This document shows positions 11,636-23,410 of a stretch of DNA of 64,000 nt, piece after piece. The stretch covers positions 248,001 to 312,000 of the forward strand of contig JAJHTX010000013.1 of the NCBI GenBank assembly GCA_032164295.1, given 5' to 3'. The notes under the pieces were generated by a model, which was not told the origin of the DNA, searched no databases, and saw nothing but the letters and a program-made list of their open reading frames with translations. The position numbers and the translations under genes are program-made. The stretch is from Inonotus obliquus (lineage: Eukaryota; Basidiomycota; Agaricomycetes; Hymenochaetales; Hymenochaetaceae). Numbering within the stretch: position 1 is the stretch's first letter; the number at the start of each line of letters is the position of its first letter.

Positions 11636-12335
11636 CGGGCCGGAATAGCGTCCCCCATGTTTAAGTCGACGACTCTAGACTCTGTTTGAATGCTATTCGG
11701 GTAGTTTTGGAGTGTGATTACAAACGGCTCTGTAACCGGATATTCACAGGGGCTACTTGACCCCTGTTGTGAAGTTGTTTCCTCCTGTATTGTACTCCGA
11801 CGCTCTCGCTTTCCATAGACTTTGAGCTTTGTTGTCAACTGAAGATTGAGTCGTCTTGTATACTAGTGCTCTACGAGCGGATGGCATGGCCGTTTATTCA
11901 CTGCTTGCTCACTTTTGCGCTCTGGCACGTCAATCTCAAATGCCAGGAATCATTTCAGGGCTTCATTCTAGTCTCTAGTTGAGTTATATTTTCCAGAATC
12001 GCATACGTCAAATAGTGCCTTACACAATAGTCAACTGTGAATCGGATGTATTATTCATTCTTTTTGTACACGGAGAACAAACATTAACGTACTCCTGACT
12101 GACGAGACATCCTCCACAAATAAGAAAAGTCTTGAGCGGCAACTGGATGCAATACACTAGTGAGCTAAGCTGTTCAGTGAGAGGAAAGGAGGGAGGACGC
12201 TGGTAGTACGGCATCGGATACAGCCGTGGCATCCCCTCATAAGCCACCGAACCGAAACTCATCAACTCCCCACGACCTCCTCTCTCACTTCTCGCTACCA
12301 TCCACACCCCGTCGTCAACCCAGCAGTCACAGTGG
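11636..12335. other. Intergenic between UBC13 and the RING-H2 gene
   Basis: It contains the presumed 3' end of UBC13 and the promoter of the gene starting at 12336. ORFs on the minus strand (11551-11838 and 12020-12469) overlap coding exons or lack motifs. A TATA-like TTATATTTTCC occurs near 11985, too far from the start to assign. Confidence 0.4.
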
Positions 12336-15300
12336 ATGTCGGCGACAGGAAATCCGCCACAATTACAGCTCTCTCTGGGCGGGCACCAGACCTTCAAGCG
12401 GTCCTTCACGCAATTCGGACTCGATGTCGATGACGGCGAGGACTCTAGGTCTGAAGGCAGCTCGGTCAATGCAAGCTCAAGCTCTTTCTCTGGGACCAGC
12501 TCAACTTCCGATGGCAGCGGTTCGGGAAGCAGCGGGTCAAGGGGTGTGAGTAGCGGTTCGAGTTTCAGCTCTCAGGCTGCCGCGGATGTTTTTGGTTATA
12601 ATGATGGTGAAAGGGGCGAGCGGAATAAACGTGCGCGCAGCGAGGGCCCCGAGCGCGAGGCCGTCAACGTCAGCATAAGTGCGGCAAGCTCAAGTAGCAC
12701 GGAATCACTGGATACAACAAGTATATTATCTGCACCTACAAGTTCTGGGTCTCTTCTTGATTCTGGTACATCGCAAGACTCTTCGGGTGCGCACAATTCG
12801 CCTAGACAGGCAACTGGCAATATATCAGGCCTTGATATTACAACTGGATTCACATTGCCTGTGCTGGACTTTGGGCCGTCAACGCCGTCTGTGGCAGAAT
12901 TTGTTGCTCTGCGTTCGGGCACATCAAATGCCAGGACTGCAGAGAATCCTCCGGGATTCGCTAATATGCTCTCCCCACGATCATCGAGCCCTGCACCTCC
13001 ACATGGAGCGGAGATAGATGTCGCGATGCAGGACGATGATGATGCAGATGAACCGTTTCCCTCGATTGAGCTACCGCACATCGGTCTCCAAAACCTCGAC
13101 TCGAGCACGAGTAGCAGCTTCTTGGATACAGCAAGGTCAGATACTTTACTTGATACGGTCACGGAGCGCCTCCGCTATGCCATGGAACGAGCGCATACAT
13201 TTGAAAGGATGCTAGCGCCTTTGCGGTCTGGTGCAGCGGATGAGAGCGGAGGATCTGCGCAACAAACGCATGCTCGACCAAGGCTTCCACCATTTGATTT
13301 CGAGTCGCGTCGCCGTAGATCATCGCCGGCTTATAGTGCAAGGACCACAAACGCTGTACCCTTCTCTCCAAGCATTCTCAATCGAACCGAGCAGTATCCG
13401 CCAAGCGTCGCGGGCTTAGAAAGCTTGACAAGTCTTTCATCTGGTAGGTTGAACCCTCCTCCTTTGCATAACTCGCTTCACTCCAGCGTTGACGGCAACC
13501 TAGATAGTGAAGAAGAAGAGGACGATATTATCGTCGATCGTGAACTTACCGTGGAACCTGAATCGGACGACAGCAACCAGTCATTCATCACGAGAGCTCG
13601 TCCTGGGAGCAGGTCAATACTTCATAACCTCACCGATTCGGATGGAGAGGCAGGTGGCTTTGATCTCTCTACCCGTGCGCTGGAAGACAGAGTCCGGGCG
13701 ATAAACAGCCTGACGGATCGGACACTCGATGACCTGACCAGTTTTGTTTCGACCAGCGAAACTGATGATGATGTTCGGGTACCTTCGCTTACCGCGCCTC
13801 CGCAGTTGAATCCACGTTTGACTACAGGCGGGGTTAATAGAATGAGCACCGGCGGCGCTCCAAGAATTCAGCTTGAGCTTGACAGTCCACGGTTACCTCT
13901 TGGATCGTCTGGTCCATTAGGTGGAACTTATGGGCCAGTCCCTCCTCGCCCTGTTCCGCGACCCGGGACATCTTGGTATAATCTCCGAGACAGAGGGCAA
14001 GGCGAAGAGGAGCGCTCAGAAGTTAATATGAACAGGTTTCGAGGATGGCCATGGACTGATCTGCTCAGTCCGTCGTCATCGGAATGGTATCATGTTCCGG
14101 GCCTTGGACCACTATCTAATTCGACGACACAGACCCGTACAAACCAGGAAGAAGCCCCTCTATTGCATCTTAGACCACATTCACCGCTCCCAAGTCTGCC
14201 CCTGCCCTTCCCGTCTTTGTCGAGTCCCAGAAGAAACGAGGAACCATTCGATACCGAGAATGGGCGAAACAGGATTAGACGGATGGTAGAGACGGACATG
14301 GAATTAGATGCGCAGAACAGACCTGCTCCTGACAATCGGTCACTATTGCTTGAAACTAGTGCAGCCCAAGGTCGACTACACTCCTCGGGGACCACGCAGA
14401 ATCGAGCAACGAGGTATTCGCCTTCGCGTCGACCAAATTTACCAACACTTCGATCTGCGATTCTCGGGTCATGGGGTAACGATGGTGATCACTCGGACGG
14501 TTTAACTGATTTGTTAAGGAGTGAGGAGTTATGGCGGGGGGATCAACCAGTCCGGGAGGCAGCACGTGCCAGCGTTACTGATTCGAGCTCTGGGAATAGT
14601 CTAAGATCTAGAGGTACTATCTCGTTCATAAACTATTCGACTTTGTCTTTACCTTGATACATTATAGTGGCCCGCGGTGATCATTTGACGACGCGGCCAT
14701 CCCTCCTCGACCTCGGGAGTCATTCTCAGGAGCATATGATGCGGATTTATCGTGATTTACCGGCATCCGGACGACCTGATGAAGAGCAAATTCCTTTCGC
14801 CCCTGGTCACGCAACGGGAGCCTCTAGGGCTGCTACATCTACTGGGAATGCTCAAATGGCAGCGAGTCGCGATCAGCCACAAGGCTTACCCACCCGGCAT
14901 ATGGACTACGAGCGTGAAATAGCTAGGAGAAGGCAGCAGCAGCTTCTGCATAGCCGGATCCCGCCGATCCCTGAGGAAGTCAGACTCCGAGATACGGAGA
15001 CAGCGACGAGGCTCAGAGAACTGCGAGACCGGCATCGACTGACTCTCCCACCACGTTCGCAACTCACGAGTCGCCAGGAACGTCCTGTACAGACGCAACC
15101 GAGAGGTAGTTGGGGTGTGCTTAATTCTGATTCTCCTGACGAGAGATTCCGCTCGCCAGCAGCATCAGCGCTTACCGCACTGAGATCTTCCCGGTCAACG
15201 AACGGCTACGTGAGTAGTGAGGTGCGTTCGGATGATTCGTCGAGCAATGCTCCGGCATCGTCTACGGAGGCTGCTGCGTTCTTCGCATCCGGGCCTTGGT

Positions 15301-17241
15301 ATGGCTCTATTCGACCATCTGAGCGAGCCTCTTCCGCTGCACTCAGGCGACGTCTGAGGATGTTGCCCGATTCTGATGACGATGGCGTGGCTTCGAACTT
15401 AAGGAACGGGGCTTGGGGCGACTTGGATCTCGGCTTGGATCTATCTGATATTTATGGACCTGGAAGGGATTCGCCCCAATCCACTTCTCCGTCGGAACGG
15501 AGCTATCCTAGTCCAGAAGATGACCTCCTTCAGCTGCTTTATTCGAGACGTGGGTTGCAAGATACCGATGCTTCCTCTCAGGGTCAGGCGAGCGCGGATC
15601 CGAATGACCTTGCCTCTGTGAGTCAACTTATAAACAATCCGGAGCTCGACGACCTTCCGCCTCTCAGTGAATCTCGTGTGAGAACTTGGAATAGTATCAG
15701 TACTCAGAGCCCTGCTCATCGCGGTCCGGTTGCTACTGCCGCCGATGTTCCTCGACGGAGTATATCACTGAGGAATACGTCCCGACCGCCATCCTTGCCG
15801 CCCCTCCACTTCGATAGATTGTCCGCTATTTCTGCTGGGGGAAGTGATGACACAGGGAACAGATCTTTGGGCAATGCCGAGTCCGCCGCACAACGTGCTG
15901 CCCCGTGGCGTAGAATGACCGCGCGAACTGATGGACAGACGGACTCTCTGACTGGGAACTCACCAAGTCGAAATGCCCTGCAGACAAGCTCCGACCTTGC
16001 GCTGCATCATGCTATGGTCTTTCAATCTATTCAGGCGCGACGGGCAATGAGAGACTCAGAGTGGAGAAGCAATGCTGTGCCGCCTCCTGCCCGCACCCAG
16101 GGATTTCAGCAGGCAATGGATGTTCTCGGCGCAGACGGATTGCCGGGTTCCCTTCGACAGCGATTCGATGGTGCCTTCCAGCGCCGTGTTGAGCAAGGCC
16201 GCAGCAATAACTCAACGAGGAACGATGCACATGTTCGCTGGGGTGAACTTGCAGATGACAACACCACTGAATCACGCACTACTGCGCGCAGCTCTCCTCG
16301 CCCTTGGTTGGAAACATCATTCCGAACAAGGCGAAGAAGCGCGTCTGCGCTTTTTGCACCACCGCCAGATAATGCGGACAATGCTCCGCCTAATCGAAAC
16401 CGCGGTGCAGGACCTGCCGGAGGAGATCCACATGCCCAAGGACAGGGGTCTCAGTTTGATTGGTTCTCGATGATTTCTTCCAATAGGGCGCGCGCCAGGC
16501 AACGTAGATTGGCGAGATATGATGATGAGTCATCACGTTCTTCTTTCTTGAGGTTTGGGAGAAGTAGGGCAGGATTGAGGAACGTTGGAGACTTTGTTGT
16601 AAGTTCCTTCTTTTCTTGCCTGTGTTCGGCCCAGATGTTCAAATTGTTGGTAGCGCGATGAGGACTTTGACTCGTCCTACGAGAACCTTATTGCTATCGC
16701 CCAGACTCTGGGAGAAGTAAAACCACGCTCTACGCCGGCGCATGTCATTAATGCATTACCCACTGGTTTCTACAAGGATTGGCAAGGTCCGGGAAGTGAC
16801 ACTCGTTGTCCCATTTGTCTAGACGATGTATGTAACGATCACTTAGTTTGATCATAGTGTTCCGCTAACCTTCGTCCTTAGTATAAGGATGCCGATGAAT
16901 TGCTGAAGGCGGAACCTTGCAATCACTGGTGTCACAGAGAATGCTTTGAGGTTAGCATCTTATTATTAGCTAGCTTTCACGCATTATTCGCTAACTCTTT
17001 TCTCTTTACACAGCAATGGCTACACACAGCGCAGACCTGCCCTGTCTGCAGAACGAAAATCAAGTCGTCCAAGCGTTCAGCTACGCCGCCTCCGGTGGCT
17101 GGACCTAGTAGACTCAATCGCGCAGAGAGTCTTGAAGACATCGCTGGTTCTAGCGATGATGACTACTCCTTCCTCTCATCTTCACCGAACCGCGCCTTTT
17201 TTGAGTCGATCTTCGCTGACAGGCAATCTCGAGTGCTGTGA
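12336..17241 (+). CDS. Large RING-H2 protein, probable E3 ubiquitin ligase
   Basis: Five exons join in phase: 12336-14613, 14668-16598, 16654-16827, 16882-16950 and 17014-17241, for 1,559 residues. About the first 1,390 residues are disordered and Ser/Arg/Asp/Pro-rich without a recognisable domain. The C-terminus holds a RING-H2 finger: CPIC, then CNHWCHREC (C-x-H-x2-H-x2-C), then CPVC. These supply the eight zinc ligands in the order C3H2C3. Just before it is TGFYKDWQGPG, like the helix that often precedes RING-H2 fingers. The tail ends in acidic Ser-rich sequence. RING-H2 proteins bring a charged E2 to a substrate; here the disordered N-terminus would be the substrate or regulatory arm. The intron inside the finger splits the ligands. 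No transmembrane helix is seen, so a soluble or nuclear protein is likely. The substrate is unknown. Confidence 0.85.
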
Positions 17242-18233
17242 CTCGGGAGGAGTTTATGATCTCGATCAGTAATACACGCGCATTATCGCATATCAGACAG
17301 CTGCGGGCTGCTTCCACCTTAGACGTCTCTGCCGACTTTCTTGTTGAGTTAAGTTATCTGGTTCCACGCATATATATCTTGCGATAACCAAAGATCGACG
17401 TTTCTTGTTTTTTTTGCGCGCTCTTATATTGCGTCGTATGTTTTAATATTATTTCGTCAAGCGCTTGTAGAATCATAACGCCACCGCTTTTCTTGCAATT
17501 TTATATATGCATTTCAATTCATGCCCACCGTGTCATGAGGAACTATAGACGTCACCAGCAGTATACGATCAGTATATGATCCACTTTGAGAATTGGTTTT
17601 TATCTTTCCTTCCCTCAACCACAAGCGATGAACCTTAGTCCCGCTGATGGAAATAATATGTATGCACTTAGTGACCCATCAGTTATACAGTCCAAGACAC
17701 AGTCTAAGTTTACAATCAAGGTGTCTTTTAGTGACGTTGCGCAGATTGATTTTGTACACGATGGGAAGCCAGCACTAAACACGTTCGATTAGATTTTGTT
17801 TGCCTTAGGTTTAGCCAGTCTATCTCGGTTTTGGCAAATAGCAACAGTGGTACCAGGTTAGCTAATCAGTGAACTGCAGCGGTCCATAAACGTAGCTTTC
17901 GACAAGTATAAGAGCGCAAAGGATCTTTTGTGGTTCACTCGATGTACATAGTTTGAGTTGAGCGATGGCCACTGGTATGATGGGTTGGAAAAAGGAGAGC
18001 AATGCACCGTACACGATTATCACCTGCCTTACACGATGCTATGAAGTCTGGACAGCAAGAAGGAAACGTGAGCAGCAGCCAGGAGTTTGACGAAGTGGCC
18101 AGCTCGGAGCAAAATTGACGACAAAAAGTTTGCGTTGCGCGGAGAAGTACTTTATAGCGCATACACTGTTCAAATCTCGATGGCAGAAGGCAGAAATGAG
18201 CAATGAGGATCAATCTAGTAGGTTTCATCCCAG
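17242..18233. other. Intergenic between convergent genes
   Basis: The RING-H2 gene ends at 17241 and the dehydratase-like gene on the other strand ends at 18234, so this is a 3'-3' spacer. A 68-codon ORF at 17586-17792 (plus strand) has no recognisable motif or splice partner. A T-rich tract (TTGTTTTTTTTGCGCG near 17405) and TATATA runs are present but fit untranslated sequence. Confidence 0.45.
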
Positions 18234-18955
18234 CTAGTTCTTTCGTCCAGCATAAAGAGCATTCAGGTTCGTTGGCTGTGGCAAGTTTAGTACGGGATAT
18301 CGGCCGATACGAAAAGTAGGGCGGGGTCCATAGCCGGTTTCGTTAGCGGTACGCGTGCATGCATCGGTATTGTACTTCTTCACGAGGTCGTCGAGCATCA
18401 TGGCGAAACGAATATCGCGGAGAGATATTCCAGGCTGAATGTCTTCTTCGACTAATTCGTCCTCGTCCCCGAGCAAGGGATGATATGTACTGTCAGTGTA
18501 TATGAAAACTGCGATACGGCTAGGATGTGGAGGCTCCTTCATTCCCAGTCTTTCGATACAAGACAGGTGGATTCCACCGCGAGGACGGCCGGATCCCAAC
18601 TCCTTAACTATTGTACTGTTCTGTATGTCATAAGACATAAATGAAATAACTTCAGAATCAGAAATGCCCAGAGTAATTGCTAGGAAAGTCATGACGACGA
18701 CCGACGCACGTTTTCACTTGCTTCAAGACTTTTAACCATGTCTTTCAGGGCTTCGATAGGACTCAATGTTAAAGCGGTAAACGATGCTATCAGCATAGGA
18801 ACGGCAAGATTTTGATTCAGATGGGCGTATGTTATGAACCAGCCACGAGCGTAAAGAGGGACCAGGTACATGTCAATTTCTTCTTGTGTAAGAAAAGGTG
18901 TCGGGTCGCCTTCGATGGGTTCAGGAAGCATTGGAAGCTGAGTATCGACTGGCAT
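18234..18955 (-). CDS. Pterin-4a-carbinolamine dehydratase-like protein
   Basis: Two exons are inferred, 18955-18710 and 18536-18234, with a 173-bp intron starting GTGCGT and phase 0 on both sides, giving 182 residues. The order of features matches fungal PCD-fold proteins: LTQEEIDMYLVPLYARGW at the start, a central strand-helix region, then a PPHPSRIAVFIYTD segment, and finally GISLRDIRFAMMLDDL, equivalent to the 'GLT.RD..LA..id' end helix of the family. Bona fide enzymes carry HHP at the active site and dehydrate 4a-hydroxytetrahydropterin. Here the first histidine of the pair is replaced (PHP), and the strand before it is poorly conserved. The protein may therefore have lost the reaction or use the fold for another purpose. 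The C-terminus has about 45 extra residues. The intron end is the least certain part. Confidence 0.6.
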
Positions 18956-19721
18956 GATAGAGGACCTGCTGAGCTTTTCGATGGAGAAATACTAGTGCAA
19001 GCGAGATTCCAACAGCAGATGGCAGTGGGGTGGTGGGGTTCGAACAGCAGTCTCGCCAAGCATGTGATCATGAACAAATAGTCGACATGTGGCCGCGACA
19101 GTGCCTACATATTCTTAGAAATAACAGCATATATACAGGTCCGGTAGAACCCTTGGACAAAGGCAAAGGACAAGCCACTATCGCTCGAGATGTGGGATGC
19201 TTGTCAGGGACCGCTCCGGGAGCGTCAAGTTGCTTCATCTGTCCGGTTGGCTACTCCGTCGCTGAATGCGAAGAGTTTCAGCAGTAAACCAGAGATAGAG
19301 AACCTAGTTTCAAAGGCGGTAACGCATAAAAGTGTGTATCATTGTCATCAGATTCCCGATACCCAGGAGCTACGCAGAATCTCATTTCAAGCGCAGAGCG
19401 CGTCCGGTCCTCGATGGTCCCGCCCCACATATCGTTTCGGATATTGCATGTGTGTTTCAATGCCATCAAACCTGAACGATCTCCAAGTCCAGGTCTCTTC
19501 ATATTATATTCTACGATCCTGGCATTAGGTAACGATTATGCAATAGCGAAATCGGCGTTGATGATTGGAGAAAGCATTTCCATATCATGTCACAGGAAAC
19601 CGACCTACGCAACAACTATAACAGACAAGTTAGAGAGAGACACATGGATAAAACATAATTCGGACATGACAAGTTGGCAGAGAGCAATGTGGGCAAGTAG
19701 GCTTAATGATTCCGAGAAAGA

Positions 19722-21818
19722 TCACCAAGCTTCAGGGCGTCCCAGTACAACATTCGCCCTTTGGACCTCCATATCTTGCTCCGCAATCGCATTGGTTTTT
19801 GGCCATTTGACAGTGCGACCGAAGTCAATCAATCGAAAGCGAGGGTGTAGGCTGCTACGTTTGAAAGGGGACTCCATGAGTGGTCCATGTTGCACGAGGA
19901 TGTTCCGTTGAGCAACGGATCGATGGAAATAATCGGCAAGATGGAGACGTCTCAGGAGTGCAAAACATTCTTCCCTATGGTAAGATCGGTCACCTGGTTA
20001 CAAGCAATAGCCCCGTGCACGAACCTGTCATCCGGCGAGAGCTCACGAGGTTTGATTTGCTTGCCGCAGTGTTCCAAGAGAAGGATAGGACTCATATACC
20101 GCTCGTCCTTTATCGGTTCGTTATCTTCGTCCGGAACATAGAAGCCGTAGAACTGGGGGACAAGTGCTCCGAGGGGTGTCGGATGATGACTTGGATGGTG
20201 TACATTGTACCCATTCCAATGCTCGAACATGTGGCTCGGAAAGGCTTGATAATTGGCGGCCTCGCTGCTCAAATGCTTTGAATGCGCCTCTATATTATCG
20301 TCTGAGTCTGAGGCTGGGTCTGGGAGGGCTAGCTTCGCGACAACGCTTACGCGCTGGCTTGGCGGAGCAGGAATTCCACGGTCTAGATGCTCGCAGTACG
20401 GAGGGCCAGTCTGCCGTTGAGCAAACCTTACCAGTTCAAATAACGGATCCCCGCGATCGCTTTCGACGAACGGACGCCCCTGCTTAAAAAGTAGCGAATA
20501 GTTCTCCTGCATCGTACGGTCGTCCATATCTTCTTCATCTATACTAATTACCTTCATGAAGTCATCAAGGGACATCTGCTTGATCTTCTCGGGCATATCA
20601 TGATCCTTCTTCCGATCGGCCGCTGCTTTTCTCACCATCTCATACCTATCCTCTGAGCACTCGTAGCAGACTTTGGGCTGGACCAGCATCTCTCGCGGGA
20701 GCTCCAGCTCAACCTGATATATTAACGAATGATGCCCGCTTCCGATACGACGTTTCGGAGTGATATATAGATGAGCTACAGGGCAGTGTTGATCTTTTCT
20801 CGGTAAGATTTCGTCGCTATCGGGGATCTTCTGTCCATGCGGCTGTTCCGTGAGCTGCAAGTGGTACGTCCGGATAATATCAGCCTTCGTCTCCCATTTG
20901 CACGTTGAGGGTTTTAATTTCCTATCTGATGTATTCCTCACCAAAAGGACATTCCACGGGTCATGGACAACGAGGTTTTGAGGTAATGACGAGTGTGGGA
21001 TTCTTTTTTGAAGTCTGGCTAAGGGTGCACTGAATGGTCGCAGTGGCCATGGAGCGGGATATTTTGAAGGTGCGTATAGGCCAAGGGTACCCTAAAGAGT
21101 GGGTGATCGTCTCAATGCCCACACAGAAGAAATTAATGTATACTTACAATTTTAACATCTGTCCTGTCGATATCTACTGTTTTCCCAACCCGCCCTCTCC
21201 AAACTTGCTCTTCAAGAACCTCGATATATTGACCGATATCATATACTTTCATTTCGTAAGGCTCATCCTCCAAAGATGCCCGTTCAATCAGGTCCTTGGC
21301 ATGGTTCAGTTCCCCGATCTCCTTCATCCAGGCAGCAAGTTTACTGCCAGTGGCTGCGCGATGGTATCAGTGCATACAGAAACGGAGTGTATGGGACTTC
21401 ATCATTCCTCACATAGACATTCGAGGTTAGGATGTTGTGGAGATCGATACACACGGTAGAAATCGTACAGAGTCGCACCCCAGAGGGGATATCCTAACAT
21501 AGATTGGTCCTAAGACACGGTGTTAGTTGCGAACAACATTTACTCACTGTTTCCCGCCACCTTGCCGCGCAGTGTCTCCTCCATGAAGGGGCCATCCGGA
21601 TCCCGCGGCCAGTGACAGAATATAAAACGTTCTCCATAACGATGACCGTAGCCAGTGATATGCCCCCGTTTCTTAAAATGTTCAACAATCTTCTGCCACT
21701 GCTTGTCAGTCTTCCGGAATGTTTCGAAATCGGTGTTGTAGGGAAGCTCTGGATAATAAATCGTCAAGAAGGTATTGTCGTCTTCTCTTTCAATTTTGAA
21801 TGGATCTAGACGAGGCAT
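19722..21818 (-). CDS. Fungal protein-kinase-fold protein lacking the HRD aspartate
   Basis: Several exons are inferred: about 21818-21548 (MPRLDPFKIEREDDNTF, WPRDPDGPFMEETLRG), a short one near 21495-21435 (YPLWGATLYDFYR), one near 21350-21130 (LNHAKDLIERASLEDEPYE), a large one from about 21000 to 20025, and 19974-19722. The 50-bp intron 20024-19975 (GTTCGT..CATAG) fits exactly in phase. Kinase features in order are a glycine-rich loop RIGSGHHSLIYQVEL, a β3-like VVAKLAL lysine, an SPILLLEHCG hinge-like segment, the catalytic loop ADYFHRSVAQRNIL, and RLIDFGRT as DFG. The catalytic loop normally reads H-x-D-V-x-x-R-N in fungal relatives; here the aspartate position is Ser. The Asn and DFG remain. 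The sequence ends soon after, with no complete C-lobe. I infer a pseudokinase or a very divergent kinase. Substrate and pathway are unknown. Confidence 0.65.
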
Positions 21819-22559
21819 GGTTGGTGATAATATCCAGTAGTCGTCATATTGAAGTGAAAGGGAAATTACTGTAATAGTGCGTGCGCATGAGGCTGATGAG
21901 GTCGTGGGAAATTCTCCCTATACCAAGGCGGACCGCTTACAAAACTCACTTATTACGTAATTTACCATCTGTATCTCGTTGACTTTTACTTGAATGACTT
22001 CTGCTTTAGTACAGCCGTTGACTGAGTTTATATAATTAAGAGCCCAGCCAAAAAGGTGTGCTAAGCGGAAAGTTGTAGGAATGCCAACTACAGTTGTGAT
22101 GAGTCGAATGTATTACTTATGTGGTTGAAGTTGCGAACAGCTTCGAGCCTACGTGAACTCGCCCTTCTCGCCCTTAGGTTGCCTTGGTGCCGCTCAATGG
22201 ATTCCCTTCGTCGCTTTCGTAGACAGCGAGTCGGACGTTGTCTCATACGGTCCAAGTTGGATATGCCCCATCGGATACGCACAGTTACCAAAGGTGCCTG
22301 AACGAAAATGACGATAGCCAGAAGAAACGGGAACAATGCTCGTATTCCTTACCTAGATATCCTCGTTACTTCACGAATAAGTAGCTTGCTGGATTTGTCG
22401 GAAAACGTTGCCACCAAGTATGCTCCCCTGCAATCATTACAACAAATTGCTCGAAAGAGTTTCTGAAAGTCTCGTACCAATTTGGTTTCCCTGTATTGGC
22501 TGTATTTGCCACAGTAACATTGCACCATTGTATTGCAGTAATAGGATATTACAATACAG
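21819..22559. other. Intergenic upstream of the kinase-like gene
   Basis: No coding ORF is recognised. It probably contains the promoter of the leftward kinase-like gene. ORFs at 22088-22336 (minus) and 22119-22301 (plus) are antisense to each other and lack motifs. Confidence 0.4.
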
Positions 22560-22800
22560 CCACGTAAGTAGGTACGCTGTTTGTTTCGCGAGAGTGGTGT
22601 TAGCCTTTGAGTTACATGGGAATTCTAACCGCAGGTTATGCCCCCCTAAGGTCCTCGTGTACATCATACATGATAGCCTCAGGGTCTCGGTCTTTACTGG
22701 AGAAGTTCGTCGATCCAGTCTTGATGGGCATGGATTCTGTCTCATTGAGTCCTTGCTGTTGTTCGAGCTGTTGCTATGCACATAGAACTCGTGATATTGG
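22560..22800 (+). pseudogene. Decayed DUF6533-like 3' exon fragment
   Basis: The plus strand carries TCTCGGTCTTTACT followed by a segment coding LLEKFVDPVLMGMDSVSL-like sequence. This aligns with the 3' exon of the DUF6533-like gene at 35335-37123 (minus strand; SRSLLRESLDPVMMSMGSVL) and with the broken copy near 37650. After this block the frame runs into Cys/Ser/Leu sequence and stops, without the conserved SRLILNLR ending. Only about 75-100 bp of similarity is obvious. It lies about 90 bp before the 5' LTR of the copia element. Confidence 0.55.
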
Positions 22801-22882
22801 TACGCTAACCTTTGATAATTTATTTCCTACGCGTTAGACCGTTGCTTTCGACTCACTTGTACCAGCTGCACGCTATTCACAA

Positions 22883-22887
22883 GCTAT
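22883..22887. repeat. Target site duplication GCTAT, left copy
   Basis: Five bases, GCTAT, lie immediately before the left LTR. The same five bases follow the right LTR at 28413-28417. A perfect 5-bp duplication is the expected product of copia integrase and fixes the element boundaries. Confidence 0.9.
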
Positions 22888-23358
22888 TGTCAGAATGGCG
22901 CGATAAAGGCAAAGGCTTTACCTTTGAACCCATGACTTGTTTCTCATGATTCCGTTATCATTGCGTTTGTATTGTTTCATTACATTTCATTTCGTCACAA
23001 TTGCGTTTTCTCTCGCGATATAGTGGACACCTGTTTTCACGCCTCCACGTGTTTCTATCTATATAAGACCTTCCCTTCCACACTGACACCTTCAGGACGA
23101 GAGTCTGAAGTGTCTGTGTGAGTACAATCCCTCTTCATTATTATTGTACTTATATACTGATCTGTACACTTAACCTAGTAATCATTGTGATTGCTAGGTA
23201 TGTTAAATATACCAGGACGAGAGTCTGAAGTGTCTGTTAATCATTGTGATTGCTAGCTCGTCCCACAACTGTGTGCACTTGCGTTTACGCTGCCGCTGCC
23301 CAAGCCAAGTCGAGTTGAGATTACTCCTCCTTGGTCTTACTTGCCATTTGATTTAATA
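22888..23358 (+). repeat. 5' LTR, 471 bp
   Basis: Begins TGTCAGAATGG and ends TTTAATA, so the terminal dinucleotides are TG..TA rather than the usual TG..CA; the target duplication supports this end. It holds a TATA-like TATATAAG at about 23060-23067. A 24-bp direct repeat (AGGACGAGAGTCTGAAGTGT core) occurs at 23094-23117 and 23214-23237. A 19-bp repeat, TAATCATTGTGATTGCTAG, occurs at 23179-23197 and 23238-23256. The repeats lie just downstream of the TATA box, in the probable transcribed R/U5 region. Confidence 0.95.
23060..23067 (+). promoter_or_regulatory. TATA-like box of the 5' LTR
   Basis: TATATAAG about 170 bp into the LTR, followed about 30 bp later by CACTGACACC, is in the expected place for the element's polymerase II promoter. 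The same motif sits at about 28114 in the right LTR, pointing toward the calcineurin gene. Confidence 0.6.
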
Positions 23359-23369
23359 GGTTATGAGCC
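23359..23369 (+). other. Primer binding site, complementary to the initiator tRNA-Met anticodon arm
   Basis: GGTTATGAGCC starts directly after the left LTR. It is the reverse complement of GGCTCATAACC, the anticodon stem-loop of eukaryotic initiator tRNA-Met (CAU anticodon). This matches the half-tRNA priming known for Drosophila copia and yeast Ty5, in which a tRNA cleaved in the anticodon loop primes minus-strand synthesis. Use of the primer is inferred from complementarity and position. Confidence 0.8.
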
Positions 23370-23410
23370 TTGAGCTCTAATCTCATTCGAATCTTTGCAC
23401 CAGTTGGTAT

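Noticed and set aside
19030..19060. GGGGTTCGAAC, resembling a tRNA B box
   Set aside because: No complementary T-stem, A box or acceptor stem could be found on either strand.
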